64,000 bases of DNA. Source: Ralstonia thomasii (GTDB taxonomy: Bacteria > Pseudomonadota > Gammaproteobacteria > Burkholderiales > Burkholderiaceae). The notes under the pieces were generated by a model that was not told the DNA's origin, did not search any database, and saw only the letters and a list, made by a program, of their open reading frames with translations. The position numbers and the translations under genes are program-made. The stretch is taken from the NCBI RefSeq assembly GCF_958405895.1, contig NZ_CATZAR010000001.1; one strand, given 5' to 3'. Below, in pieces: positions 17,401-25,706 of this stretch; position 1 is the first letter of the stretch; the number at the start of each line of letters is the position of its first letter.

Positions 17401-19119
17401 CTACTGCGCCGTGCTGGCATCCACCCAGGTAAAGCCCAGCGCGGTGATGCCGTTGATGATGGTTTGGAAATCCGCATAGCCCGGCGTGCCGATCTCCGGC
17501 TCAAGCCAGAACGGGTGGAAGAAGAACGAGGCAAAGCCGTCTCGCACCACCTGCGCATACGTCGCATTGGTCAGAATGTCCTGTGCGGTGTAGGTCAGGC
17601 ACGACGACGGATCGATATTGCAGATGTTGTACTCCACGTTGCCCAGGTTTTCCGGAATGATGCGCTGGTTGTAGTAGTCCTTCTGAATGATGTACGGGAA
17701 GAACTGGCCAACCGAAAAATCATGACCCGGCGTCGAGGCATTCAGCGTCTGCGGATTGTCGGAGGTGTAGTACACCACGCGCTGATACGTGGTCTTGAAG
17801 TACTGGGGTACCGCCTTGATGGCTAGCGGAGACGACTGATAGTGCGGCGCCTCCCAGGCGAACGGCGCGTAGCCGTTGAGCTGGAACTCCAGCAGCCCCG
17901 ACGACAATCGCCCTGCTGCCCATTGCGTTGAATCTTCGTTCACGGGCCGGTTCTGCGTGGCGAACCAGAACTCGAAGTCGTTCGCGCTGACGGCGTTGAT
18001 GAGGTTCGGGATGTTGCTGTACTGGTGGGTGTAGCCGTGCATCAGGATCTTCCCCCCCCGCGCCAGTGCGTGGTTCAGTGCCGACTTGAGCCCCGTTGCA
18101 TTGACGAGATGGATCGTCTGCGCAACGCCGCCGTTGTAGACACCGTTCGGGTCCTTGTACAGCGGGATGGTGGCAAGCGAGAACGGAATCTTGTTGCTGT
18201 ACAGATAATCCGTGAGGGTATTGATGGACGTCACCGTGTTGGTGGCGTTGATGTCTTCCAGACGCACGAGCGCACGGTGCAGCGTCGGCGCATTGGTTCC
18301 CAGGATGTCATGCAGCATGTCGCATATCACCAAGTAGCGGTCGCGCGGTCCGATGTACGAGAACGGCATGTCGGCGAAGTACCAGAAGTTGCCTGAGCGG
18401 ATCACATACGGAGCCGTCGCCTTGGTCACCGAGTTGGTGATCGTGACCAGGCTCGTCGCCTTGGTGGCATCGGCCACCGCCGTCACGCCAATGTCGGGGT
18501 CTGCGGAAATCGCCCCGGTCGTGGCGTTGAAGGCGTAGTACTTCGTCATCGTCTGGTTCTTGTAGGTGACCGTGTCAAAGAAGCCAGGGTTCGGTGCGCT
18601 GGCTGACGGTGCCGCGTTCATGCCCGCCAAGTTGGAGAACGAAATGCCGTAGCGCGAGGTAAACGGATACGCCGTATTCCAGGCAAGTTCCCACAGGTTG
18701 TACTTGAACCAGACCACGGTCTTCTGCGTGGTCGTCACATCCGACAGGAACGCTGCCGGTATGGGATTGTTGTAGTAACTCCCCATGTAGAAGATAGCGG
18801 TGTACTGCTCGGTCATGCCCGCCGTGTAGTTCTGCACGGGCAGCAGCGTGATGGTGGTGTTGAAGTGCGCGAGCAGGTTGTACAGCATGATCGCGTACGA
18901 CTTGCCGAGGTTGGTGTACTGGTCGTTTGGCGGAGCGTCGTACAGCACGAGCATCGGGGCTGGCGCGGTCTGGGCCGATGCAGATCCACCAATGGTCACG
19001 CAGATGGGCCCAAGCCCAATTGTGCAGGTGGCGGCCTGCACTGGCGCTGTCAGCGAGACCCCGAGCATGCCGCCCGCAAAGACGAGCGCGCACAGAAACT
19101 TTCGTAGCAATGTCTTCAT
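17401..19119 (-). CDS. Exported DUF2334-type polysaccharide deacetylase-like protein
   Basis: A 572-residue protein with a signal peptide (FLCALVFAGGMLGVSLTAPVQA). The N-terminal half is Thr/Tyr-rich. The C-terminal half shows a DUF2334/polysaccharide-deacetylase-like fold: LVRLEDINATN (candidate metal Asp), GGKILMHGYTHQYSN (HxxxH metal pair) and FAWEAPHYQSS. I chose ATG 19119 because GGAGAG precedes it; an ATG at 19146 overlaps the upstream stop but lacks a ribosome site. Likely modifies the NfrB-dependent glycan in the periplasm; activity is inferred. Confidence 0.75.
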   Translation of the reverse strand: MKTLLRKFLCALVFAGGMLGVSLTAPVQAATCTIGLGPICVTIGGSASAQTAPAPMLVLYDAPPNDQYTNLGKSYAIMLYNLLAHFNTTITLLPVQNYTAGMTEQYTAIFYMGSYYNNPIPAAFLSDVTTTQKTVVWFKYNLWELAWNTAYPFTSRYGISFSNLAGMNAAPSASAPNPGFFDTVTYKNQTMTKYYAFNATTGAISADPDIGVTAVADATKATSLVTITNSVTKATAPYVIRSGNFWYFADMPFSYIGPRDRYLVICDMLHDILGTNAPTLHRALVRLEDINATNTVTSINTLTDYLYSNKIPFSLATIPLYKDPNGVYNGGVAQTIHLVNATGLKSALNHALARGGKILMHGYTHQYSNIPNLINAVSANDFEFWFATQNRPVNEDSTQWAAGRLSSGLLEFQLNGYAPFAWEAPHYQSSPLAIKAVPQYFKTTYQRVVYYTSDNPQTLNASTPGHDFSVGQFFPYIIQKDYYNQRIIPENLGNVEYNICNIDPSSCLTYTAQDILTNATYAQVVRDGFASFFFHPFWLEPEIGTPGYADFQTIINGITALGFTWVDASTAQ

Positions 19120-19142
19120 GATGACTCTCCGACTCATGGCAA

Positions 19143-19595
19143 TCATGGGCGATAGACCGAGCCGTCCGCTTGGCGGTAGAGCCCGAGGTTGAAATTGGGG
19201 CCACGGTCGTGGCCACGTTCAGTGCCTGTCGTTTCGTTTTCCGGCATGCCGGGGCGGACTTCGGTCACGACGGCCGGGCGCGGCGGTGGGATGACCTGTC
19301 CGTTCTCGTCCATGACGCCGTAGCCGTAGGCGCGCGCGCCTCCGGTCACGGGCCTGGGCGTTGCTGCTGCCACAACGGTGGGCTGCATGGGTTGCGCAGC
19401 CATGGCCGTCGCCTTCGAAGACGCGGGCGGTGGGGCCTTCTTGTTCGTGCCGGCGCCGGGGGTGCCCTGGTCTGTCGCGCCGGTCACAATGGCAGGCACA
19501 CCACCATCACCGCCCCCCGGTGGCGCGACGATCAACCAACCGGCGACAAGTGCGGAGGCAACCAACACGCCGCCCCCGATTTGCTTCGCTTTCAT
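19143..19595 (-). CDS. Hypothetical membrane-anchored Pro/Gly-rich protein of the EPS locus
   Basis: A 150-residue protein with one N-terminal hydrophobic segment (IGGGVLVASALVAGWLIVAPP) followed by a low-complexity Gly/Thr/Ala/Pro region and a short ordered end (FNLGLYRQADGSVYRP). AGGAGG lies before the ATG at 19595. Its stop overlaps the ATG at 19146. No homology recognised. Co-transcription suggests an accessory role in glycan export, perhaps as an envelope linker. Confidence 0.65.
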   Translation of the reverse strand: MKAKQIGGGVLVASALVAGWLIVAPPGGGDGGVPAIVTGATDQGTPGAGTNKKAPPPASSKATAMAAQPMQPTVVAAATPRPVTGGARAYGYGVMDENGQVIPPPRPAVVTEVRPGMPENETTGTERGHDRGPNFNLGLYRQADGSVYRP

Positions 19596-19604
19596 CAAAG
19601 CCTC

Positions 19605-20864
19605 CTAACCGTTCAGGCGGTGCTGTGTTGACGACCCTTGCGCGGTGGCACGCGCCGCTTCCAGATCGATGATTTCGGCCTCGGTGGCCGGTTTGCGAAT
19701 GAGTTGCGGGCCGCGCGCTGCCTGCTTCGGCTGCGTGGTGAAGGCGTTCTTCAGCGCATCGACAATGCGCCGGCAGGCCTGGCCGTCGCCATAGGGGTTG
19801 TGCGCCTGTGCCATGCGTTCGTATTCGGCGGCGTTGTTAAGCAGCGTTTCTGCCTCGTCGACGATGCGTTGCGTATCGGTGCCGACCAGCCGTGCGGTGC
19901 CCGATGCCACAGCCTCCGGTCGCTCGGTCGTGTCGCGCGTTACCAGTACCGGTTTGCCAAGAGCGGGCGCCTCTTCCTGAATGCCACCGGAATCGGTGAC
20001 GATCAGGTAGGCGCGGTCCATCAGGTAGACGAACGGCAGGTAGTCCTGTGGCGCAATCAGATGAACGTTGCCGTGGCCGGAAAGGATGGCGCTGACCGGC
20101 TGCTGCACGTTCGGGTTCAGGTGCACCGGATAGACGACCTGCACGTCCGGATGTCGCGCCGCCAGCAGGCGCAGCGCCACGCAGAAGTTCTCGAACGGCT
20201 CGCCGAAGTTCTCGCGGCGATGGCCTGTCACCAGGATCATCCGACGCCCAGCCGCCAGGAACGGATAGCGCGCCGCCAACTGCGCTGACAGCGCGGCATC
20301 GCTGTCCAGCCGTTGCTTCACGGCCAGCAACGCATCGATGACGGTGTTGCCGGTAAGCGTGACCTGCTCGGGGTCGATGCCCTCGTCCAGCAGGTTCTGG
20401 CGTGATTCGGCCGTAGGCGCGAAGTGCCAAGTGGTCACGGAATCGGTCACGCGCCGGTTCAACTCTTCCGGCCATGGCGACCAGATGTTGCCGGTACGCA
20501 AACCCGCCTCCACATGCCCGACCGGAATGCGCCGGTAGAACGCTGCGAGGCTCGCCGCCAGCGTGGTCGTCGTATCGCCGTGGACCAGCACGGCATCGGG
20601 CTTGTAGGCGTCTAGCACGCCGTCGATGCCGCTCAATACGTTGGATGTGATATCGGACAGCGTCTGCCCGGGCCGCATCAGGTTGAGGTCAAACTCCGGC
20701 ACGATGCCGAAGAGCTCCAGCACTTGATCCAGCATCTGCCGGTGCTGCGCGCTCACGCACACTGCCGACGCAAAGCCTGCCTCGGCCTGCAATGCCTGCA
20801 CCAGCGGCGCCATCTTGATGGCCTCTGGGCGCGTGCCGAACACGGTCAAGATCTTCCCCATCAT
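19605..20864 (-). CDS. wecB: UDP-N-acetylglucosamine 2-epimerase (non-hydrolysing)
   Basis: Interconverts UDP-GlcNAc and UDP-ManNAc in the cytoplasm. The N-terminus KILTVFGTRPEAIKMAPLV, the VHGDTTTTLAASLAAFY segment, the HVEAGLRT motif and the LIVTDSGGIQEEAPALGKPVLV site are diagnostic. It is 419 residues versus about 376 in E. coli; the extra about 40 residues form a C-terminal tail (QPKQAARGPQLIRKPATEAEI). Start ATG 20864 follows GGGGAG. In E. coli, WecB is needed for the NfrAB glycan (N4 receptor), matching the neighbours here. Confidence 0.93.
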   Translation of the reverse strand: MMGKILTVFGTRPEAIKMAPLVQALQAEAGFASAVCVSAQHRQMLDQVLELFGIVPEFDLNLMRPGQTLSDITSNVLSGIDGVLDAYKPDAVLVHGDTTTTLAASLAAFYRRIPVGHVEAGLRTGNIWSPWPEELNRRVTDSVTTWHFAPTAESRQNLLDEGIDPEQVTLTGNTVIDALLAVKQRLDSDAALSAQLAARYPFLAAGRRMILVTGHRRENFGEPFENFCVALRLLAARHPDVQVVYPVHLNPNVQQPVSAILSGHGNVHLIAPQDYLPFVYLMDRAYLIVTDSGGIQEEAPALGKPVLVTRDTTERPEAVASGTARLVGTDTQRIVDEAETLLNNAAEYERMAQAHNPYGDGQACRRIVDALKNAFTTQPKQAARGPQLIRKPATEAEIIDLEAARATAQGSSTQHRLNG

Positions 20865-21124
20865 CACTGCACTCCCCTGTCGTCTGCTCCGGCGCGCCTG
20901 CAAAGCACGACGGGCGCGAAGACGCGCGTGTCGCTTCTGACGCCGGGCAGACCTCGCTACTGAGCGAAGGCCGTGCCATGCGTCCTGCTTTGACCCACCA
21001 TGGCGCTGCGACGCCATCCTGTGGACGCCGCTGCCAAGTCTCTTTGTTACCCGTTTCCCTCGGCGGTCAAAAACGTTTCATCTGCGACACCTCTGACTGG
21101 GGTCTGCTTGAATCCGGGGTTGCC

Positions 21125-22858
21125 CTAGAACCAAAGAATGGCTCGCGCGACCACCCCCTTTGCTCGATCCGCGTGCGTCAACGGCAAGCGGTATTGCACG
21201 GTCAAGTCCAGCCAACTGGCCGGCGCCGCGTAGTGCGACTCGCGAAACCAATAGCGGAAGTTGATGCCTGGGCCGACACCCAGCGCAAGCTGGTGGTCGA
21301 TCGCCTTGTTGTCGTGATCGCCCGCCAGCACGATGTGCGGGTAGACCGTGAGCCGATCGCTGACGGAGTTCAGTAGCCACGTGTGTCCGTAGCGCATTTC
21401 CGTGCTGATGATCATCCGGCCCTGGTTGAGGAAATAGGCGCCCTCGCCATACACCTGCCAGGTCTGCCAGCGCGGCTTGGTGACCTGCAGGTCGAGCCCC
21501 TGGTCGGTCGAGAACCCGATGCGCAGCAGCGTGTCGTTGGTGGTCAGTTGCCCAATGCGGAAAAGGCGCTCGGCGGTGAACACCAGGTTGATGTCCTTGA
21601 TCGGCTTGTAGCGCGCGCCCACCGAGCCCTGCGCGGTCGGGAGGCCTGTGTGGCCATTGCGGTCGTACACGTTGTCATAGCCGCGCGCAAAGACCTGGAA
21701 GATGCTGCCGTCCCGATACCCGATGCCGGGCGGCTGCCAGTACACCTCCGCGCCCGCTTGGCCCACGCTCACGGTGTTGGGCAAACCGAACGCCGAAGTT
21801 TGATATGCGCCCGAGACGACCATGCCGAAGTTACGCTGCATCTGCTCGACTTCGCGCCGGTAGCCGAAGCGGCGGTCGGGTGGAAGGCGGTCGTCGCCAT
21901 TGCTGCCGCTGTCGCCCTTGGCATCGGCATCGGCGCGGTCGAGACTTTGCCGGAAAAGCCCGATGGCGGTCGGGTTGTCGCCCAGGCGCTTGGCCGCGTA
22001 GGCGGCATCGGCGTAGTGCGTCCAGCTGCCTTGGCCGGAGGCAAAGCCGCGCTGGAAGGCTGCCAGCGCGGCACGATCGTCACGCGCGCGCAGGTGACTG
22101 TAGGCATCGTTCAACTCACGCTGGCCGATCACGCGCGGGTCATTGGCGGACGTGGTTTCGCCCTGCGCTTCAGGTGCCATCGCCTGGGCAAGCAGCGCCT
22201 TGGCGTAGCGCTGGCGCGCCGGGTCCGTCGCGTGTTCGGCTGCCAGCGTGGCGGCCTGAGACGCACCATCGCGGTCGCCCAATTGCAGGCGAGATTGCGC
22301 GAGACGCAGTTGCACGTCGGCGTCGGGTTCGTCCTTCATGCCGCTCAGCGCATCGAGGGCGGCTTGCGGGTGCTTGGCCGAATATGCGCTGTCCGACCAG
22401 GCCAGATGCAGATTGCGCTGCTCCTGCGGCGTCCAGTCGGTGCCTTGCACAGCGTGTGCAAAGTCCTGTTCGGCCACGGCGGGATCGTTCGCTTTCTGCG
22501 CGAGGAACCCGTGCTGTGCAAAGACACGGGGCTCGTCGGGATACTTCCGCAGCAGCGCATCAGCCTGCGCGCGCGCCGCATCCAACTGGCCCTTGCGCGT
22601 CAGCACATCCAGCAGCAGCAGGTTCAGTTGCAGGCTGTCTGGCTGCGCGGCCAACGCCGCACGCGTGGCGGCTTCCGCATCGTCGAGCTTGTTGGCGTCG
22701 ATGGCGCGATAGGCGCGGTCGGCGCGAAAATAGGCGTCGGGCTGCAACGGCGCGGGCGGCTCCGCCAGGGATACGCCATGACAGAGCGCCCACACTGCCG
22801 CGGCAATCGGCCAGCGCAAACGGCGCACGGTTAGACGAATGGCTCTCTCGTGTGTCAT
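21125..22858 (-). CDS. nfrA: NfrA-like outer-membrane exopolysaccharide export protein
   Basis: A 577-residue protein with a signal peptide (residues about 14-32), TPR-like helical repeats to about residue 310 (DAYFRADRAYRAIDANKLDDAEAA; QLRLAQSRLQLGDRDGASQAA), and a C-terminal outer-membrane beta-barrel typical of the phage N4 adsorption protein A C-terminal domain (VGARYKPIKDINLVFTAERL; RYGHTWLLNSVSDRL), ending in Phe (ARAILWF). The start overlaps the NfrB-like stop by 4 bp. Expected to carry the glycan through periplasm and outer membrane. Shorter than E. coli NfrA (about 990 residues), mainly in the TPR part. Confidence 0.85.
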   Translation of the reverse strand: MTHERAIRLTVRRLRWPIAAAVWALCHGVSLAEPPAPLQPDAYFRADRAYRAIDANKLDDAEAATRAALAAQPDSLQLNLLLLDVLTRKGQLDAARAQADALLRKYPDEPRVFAQHGFLAQKANDPAVAEQDFAHAVQGTDWTPQEQRNLHLAWSDSAYSAKHPQAALDALSGMKDEPDADVQLRLAQSRLQLGDRDGASQAATLAAEHATDPARQRYAKALLAQAMAPEAQGETTSANDPRVIGQRELNDAYSHLRARDDRAALAAFQRGFASGQGSWTHYADAAYAAKRLGDNPTAIGLFRQSLDRADADAKGDSGSNGDDRLPPDRRFGYRREVEQMQRNFGMVVSGAYQTSAFGLPNTVSVGQAGAEVYWQPPGIGYRDGSIFQVFARGYDNVYDRNGHTGLPTAQGSVGARYKPIKDINLVFTAERLFRIGQLTTNDTLLRIGFSTDQGLDLQVTKPRWQTWQVYGEGAYFLNQGRMIISTEMRYGHTWLLNSVSDRLTVYPHIVLAGDHDNKAIDHQLALGVGPGINFRYWFRESHYAAPASWLDLTVQYRLPLTHADRAKGVVARAILWF

Positions 22859-24966
22859 GCCACACCTCCCGCAACAGATGGGTTGGGCCGCGGCTCTGAT
22901 CCGGGGGGCAGATCCGGCGGCACAGGAATCGGGGGGATGGTGGAAGCCTCGGATGCGGGTGCCGTGCCGGCTGCAATGCCTGGGCCGGCGCCCGTCATGG
23001 ATTCGACGGCCAACATGGCCGAATGCGCCGACGGTCCGAATACGACCGTGGCACGGCGGTTAGGGTCGGCCATCTGCGCCAGCTCGGCCGACATCTCGTG
23101 GTCGCACGCCATGAAGCAGGCGACCTTGCGGCCCGCAGCGCGGGCCAGCTCTTCCAGCACTTCGCCCTCGGGCAACTCAGACACGGCGATGTTGAGCGAC
23201 CCGTCTTCGCCAATCGAGAACGGCACCACGTGATGCCGCACGGCCAGGTCTCGCGGCAGGCAATCGGCCAGCGCTCCGAGCACGACGTTGGTCAGGCTCA
23301 CGCGCGGCAGGTCGACCTGCTCGGCCAGCGCATCGGCCAGCGTGTCGGGCGTGACCAGCCCCTGCTCGACCAGCACTTGCCCAAGCCGGTGCCCGCTCTG
23401 GCGCTGGATGGCGAGTGCTGCATCCAATTGCTCCTGCGTGAGCACTTCCCACTTGACGAGCGTCTCGCCAAGCTTGCAGCGCGTACGGCCCAGCGCGTCG
23501 TTCGACAGATAGGTGTGCTGCGTCTTGTCCCAGGCGATGGGCTTACCTGTCAGGCAGTAGATCAGGAAGATCTTCCACGCCCGGCACACCGAGAAGAAGT
23601 TGATGAAGTTGTTCACCACCAGCCTGGGCAGGCACAACACGCCCTGCAACGGGCCGTTGAGCCGACCGACAAAGTACACGCGCTGCGCCAGCCGGTTAAA
23701 GAGCAGCGCCGCGTTGATGGCCAGCAGGTCCTGCATCCAGATGCTGCCGACCACGAACGTGCCATCGGGGATCGTGATCACGCCTTTGAACATCAGCGCG
23801 CCCAGCGCCAGATAGTTCAGCGACAGCACATAGGCCAGGATGGAGAACAGCGCCGTAAGCACGCCTTTTCGATCCCGGAAGAACATGTAGCGGGTAACGA
23901 GGTTGCCATTCCACCCCATCTGCAACCAGCCCTGGAACGCGATACCGAGCACCCAGCGCGCGCGCTGCCGATACGCCGTGCGGAAGGTGCTCGGAAAGTA
24001 CTCCCGCGTGGCCAGCAGTTGCGGGCGGGTTCCCTTGCGCCGCCCAAAGCGCCAGCGTGTGCGCGTCTTGCCCTCGGCATCCTCGGTTGGTTCTGCGTTC
24101 TCGCAGATCGGGAAATGCACGAATGCTTCGCGCATGCCCAGTTCGCGCAGGCGAAAACTGAAGTCATAGTCTTCCGTGAGCGTGCTGGTGTTGAAGGGCG
24201 AATCGCCGCGCACCTTCATCACGGCTTCGATGGCACGGCGGCTGTAACAGAGCGCGACGCCAGCACCGGGCACCGTGCCGGTCAGCGCCTGGCGCGCCAC
24301 CAGGTCTTTCTGGTGCGTCTCGGAAAAATCATCCATGTACGTGCCGGCCACCCACTCATACCACTTGCGCTCAAGCGAGAGCACCGGAAGTTGCACCAGA
24401 TCCTGATCAAGGATGAAGTAGTTGAAGTACTTCAGCTCCAGCGGGTGGATCACGTCTTCACAGTCGTGCATGATCACGCCCGCAAAGCGGATACCGTGCC
24501 CAGCCTCGTGCCGGATGATGGTCTGGATGATGGTGTTCAGGCAGTCGGCCTTGCACGTCGGGCCATCGTGCGTGACCGCCGCGCGCACCACACGGCCGGG
24601 GTAGCGGCGCACCATGCGTTCGACTTCGGTGGTGGTTTCCGCATCGTTGCGGTACGCGCCGGCAAAGATAATGAAGCGCGTGTACTCCATCGTCGCCAGG
24701 GTGTTCTCAACCATCTTGGCGATGACGTCGTACTCCTTCCAGGCCGGCACCATGATGGCGAGCCATTGCTCTTCGCGCTCGCGCAACGATTGCGCCGAAA
24801 TCGTGACCGGCGTGCGGCCACGCTGCGGCCAGAGCCACAGCTCCCGCACCCAGTAGAAGGCGTCCAGGAAGAAGTCGTCGGCGGTGCTGATGAAGATGAC
24901 GAGCGTGGTCGCTACCGTCAAGGTGTTGAGCAACGCCAGGTAAAGCTCCCATGGCAAATCGCTCAC
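22855..24966 (-). CDS. nfrB: NfrB-like inner-membrane glycosyltransferase with C-terminal MshEN c-di-GMP-binding module
   Basis: A 703-residue GT2 processive-type transferase. It shows N-terminal helices, MVPAWKEYDVI, the HDCEDVIHP donor/metal site, TEDYDFSFRL, the acceptor motif RQRARWVLG, and further helices to about residue 480. The C-terminal region carries two tandem 24-residue MshEN motifs at about residues 498-521 and 527-550, the second canonical (RLGQVLVEQGLVTPDTLADA), with the usual 5-residue spacer, then a Pro-rich tail. GTG start at 24966 is preceded by GGGGAG; the longer frame to 25191 looks non-coding. First gene of the EPS operon. Confidence 0.88.
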   Translation of the reverse strand: MSDLPWELYLALLNTLTVATTLVIFISTADDFFLDAFYWVRELWLWPQRGRTPVTISAQSLREREEQWLAIMVPAWKEYDVIAKMVENTLATMEYTRFIIFAGAYRNDAETTTEVERMVRRYPGRVVRAAVTHDGPTCKADCLNTIIQTIIRHEAGHGIRFAGVIMHDCEDVIHPLELKYFNYFILDQDLVQLPVLSLERKWYEWVAGTYMDDFSETHQKDLVARQALTGTVPGAGVALCYSRRAIEAVMKVRGDSPFNTSTLTEDYDFSFRLRELGMREAFVHFPICENAEPTEDAEGKTRTRWRFGRRKGTRPQLLATREYFPSTFRTAYRQRARWVLGIAFQGWLQMGWNGNLVTRYMFFRDRKGVLTALFSILAYVLSLNYLALGALMFKGVITIPDGTFVVGSIWMQDLLAINAALLFNRLAQRVYFVGRLNGPLQGVLCLPRLVVNNFINFFSVCRAWKIFLIYCLTGKPIAWDKTQHTYLSNDALGRTRCKLGETLVKWEVLTQEQLDAALAIQRQSGHRLGQVLVEQGLVTPDTLADALAEQVDLPRVSLTNVVLGALADCLPRDLAVRHHVVPFSIGEDGSLNIAVSELPEGEVLEELARAAGRKVACFMACDHEMSAELAQMADPNRRATVVFGPSAHSAMLAVESMTGAGPGIAAGTAPASEASTIPPIPVPPDLPPGSEPRPNPSVAGGVA

Positions 24967-25650
24967 GGCTGCTCCCCTGCCCCGGCCTTGCGGGCGCGTT
25001 GCGAGTGTCCGGCGTACCCCCCGCCTTGCGCAGTGGCGCTCATGCTTCCCCCAAGGTCTTTTCGACGTGCGACGCAACCGCTTTGCGCCATGGCATCCGA
25101 CCCAATCTGCCACCGCCGATCGGGTTGACGCGTCGCCCTCTGGCCTGCTTCTCGTGAAGGGGAACGCGAGGACCATACCAACGCCCGCCAAAGCGCACAG
25201 TTATGCGGTGCAGCACATCACATGCGCCTTCAGACACGTGCCGGATAGCCCGGGTTGTTGCATGCGTGAACGCAGGAAACGGGCGGTGGCGGTGGCGGGA
25301 TCAACGCCACGGCATACAACGCCATCTGATATGGGGGGGACATTCGTCCGGCAGCCAACAAGGCCTCCCTACAAACGACGGAGGCGCTGCCCGATCAAAT
25401 GCAGGCGGTTTGGCTTAGGCGAGCGGGGAGCACCCCTGACCGGCGTGGGCGCGTGTTACCGCATGAACTAATGCGCGCAACTGGGCGCAGGTTGCAAAGT
25501 CTTATGCGCAAAGGCTCTGCCCGATGAATCGCGCGGCAAAACGCGACCGACCTCGCGGTCCGGCGTTGCGTTGGCGACGCCGCAACGCAAATCGTCGGCC
25601 GGATCAACAACCTCGGCCCAAGCAGTTCTGCAAATCGGTTGCAGCGCTGA
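24967..25650. other. Intergenic region upstream of the EPS operon
   Basis: About 680 bp between the NfrB-like start and the terminator of the chemoreceptor gene. Open frames here on both strands have arginine/alanine-rich, non-protein-like translations and no ribosome sites. It presumably holds the promoter of the minus-strand EPS operon; no specific operator was recognised. Confidence 0.4.
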
Positions 25651-25656
25651 AACACA

Positions 25657-25679
25657 AAGCCGCGCTCAGGGCGCGGCTT
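25657..25679 (-). terminator. Rho-independent terminator of the chemoreceptor gene
   Basis: AAGCCGCGC and GCGCGGCTT are a perfect 9-bp stem with a short loop. On the minus strand it is followed by a T-rich tract (TTTGTGTTTC), and it lies about 30 bp after the MCP stop codon. Confidence 0.85.
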
Positions 25680-25706
25680 GTCGGGATGGACGTGTCGGCG
25701 GGTGCG

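Noticed and set aside
23023..25128. A 701-residue plus-strand frame opposite the NfrB-like gene
   Set aside because: Antisense shadow; the minus strand has glycosyltransferase and MshEN motifs.
25067..25471. Open frames in the 680-bp gap upstream of the EPS operon
   Set aside because: The translations are not protein-like, have no ribosome site and no recognisable domain.
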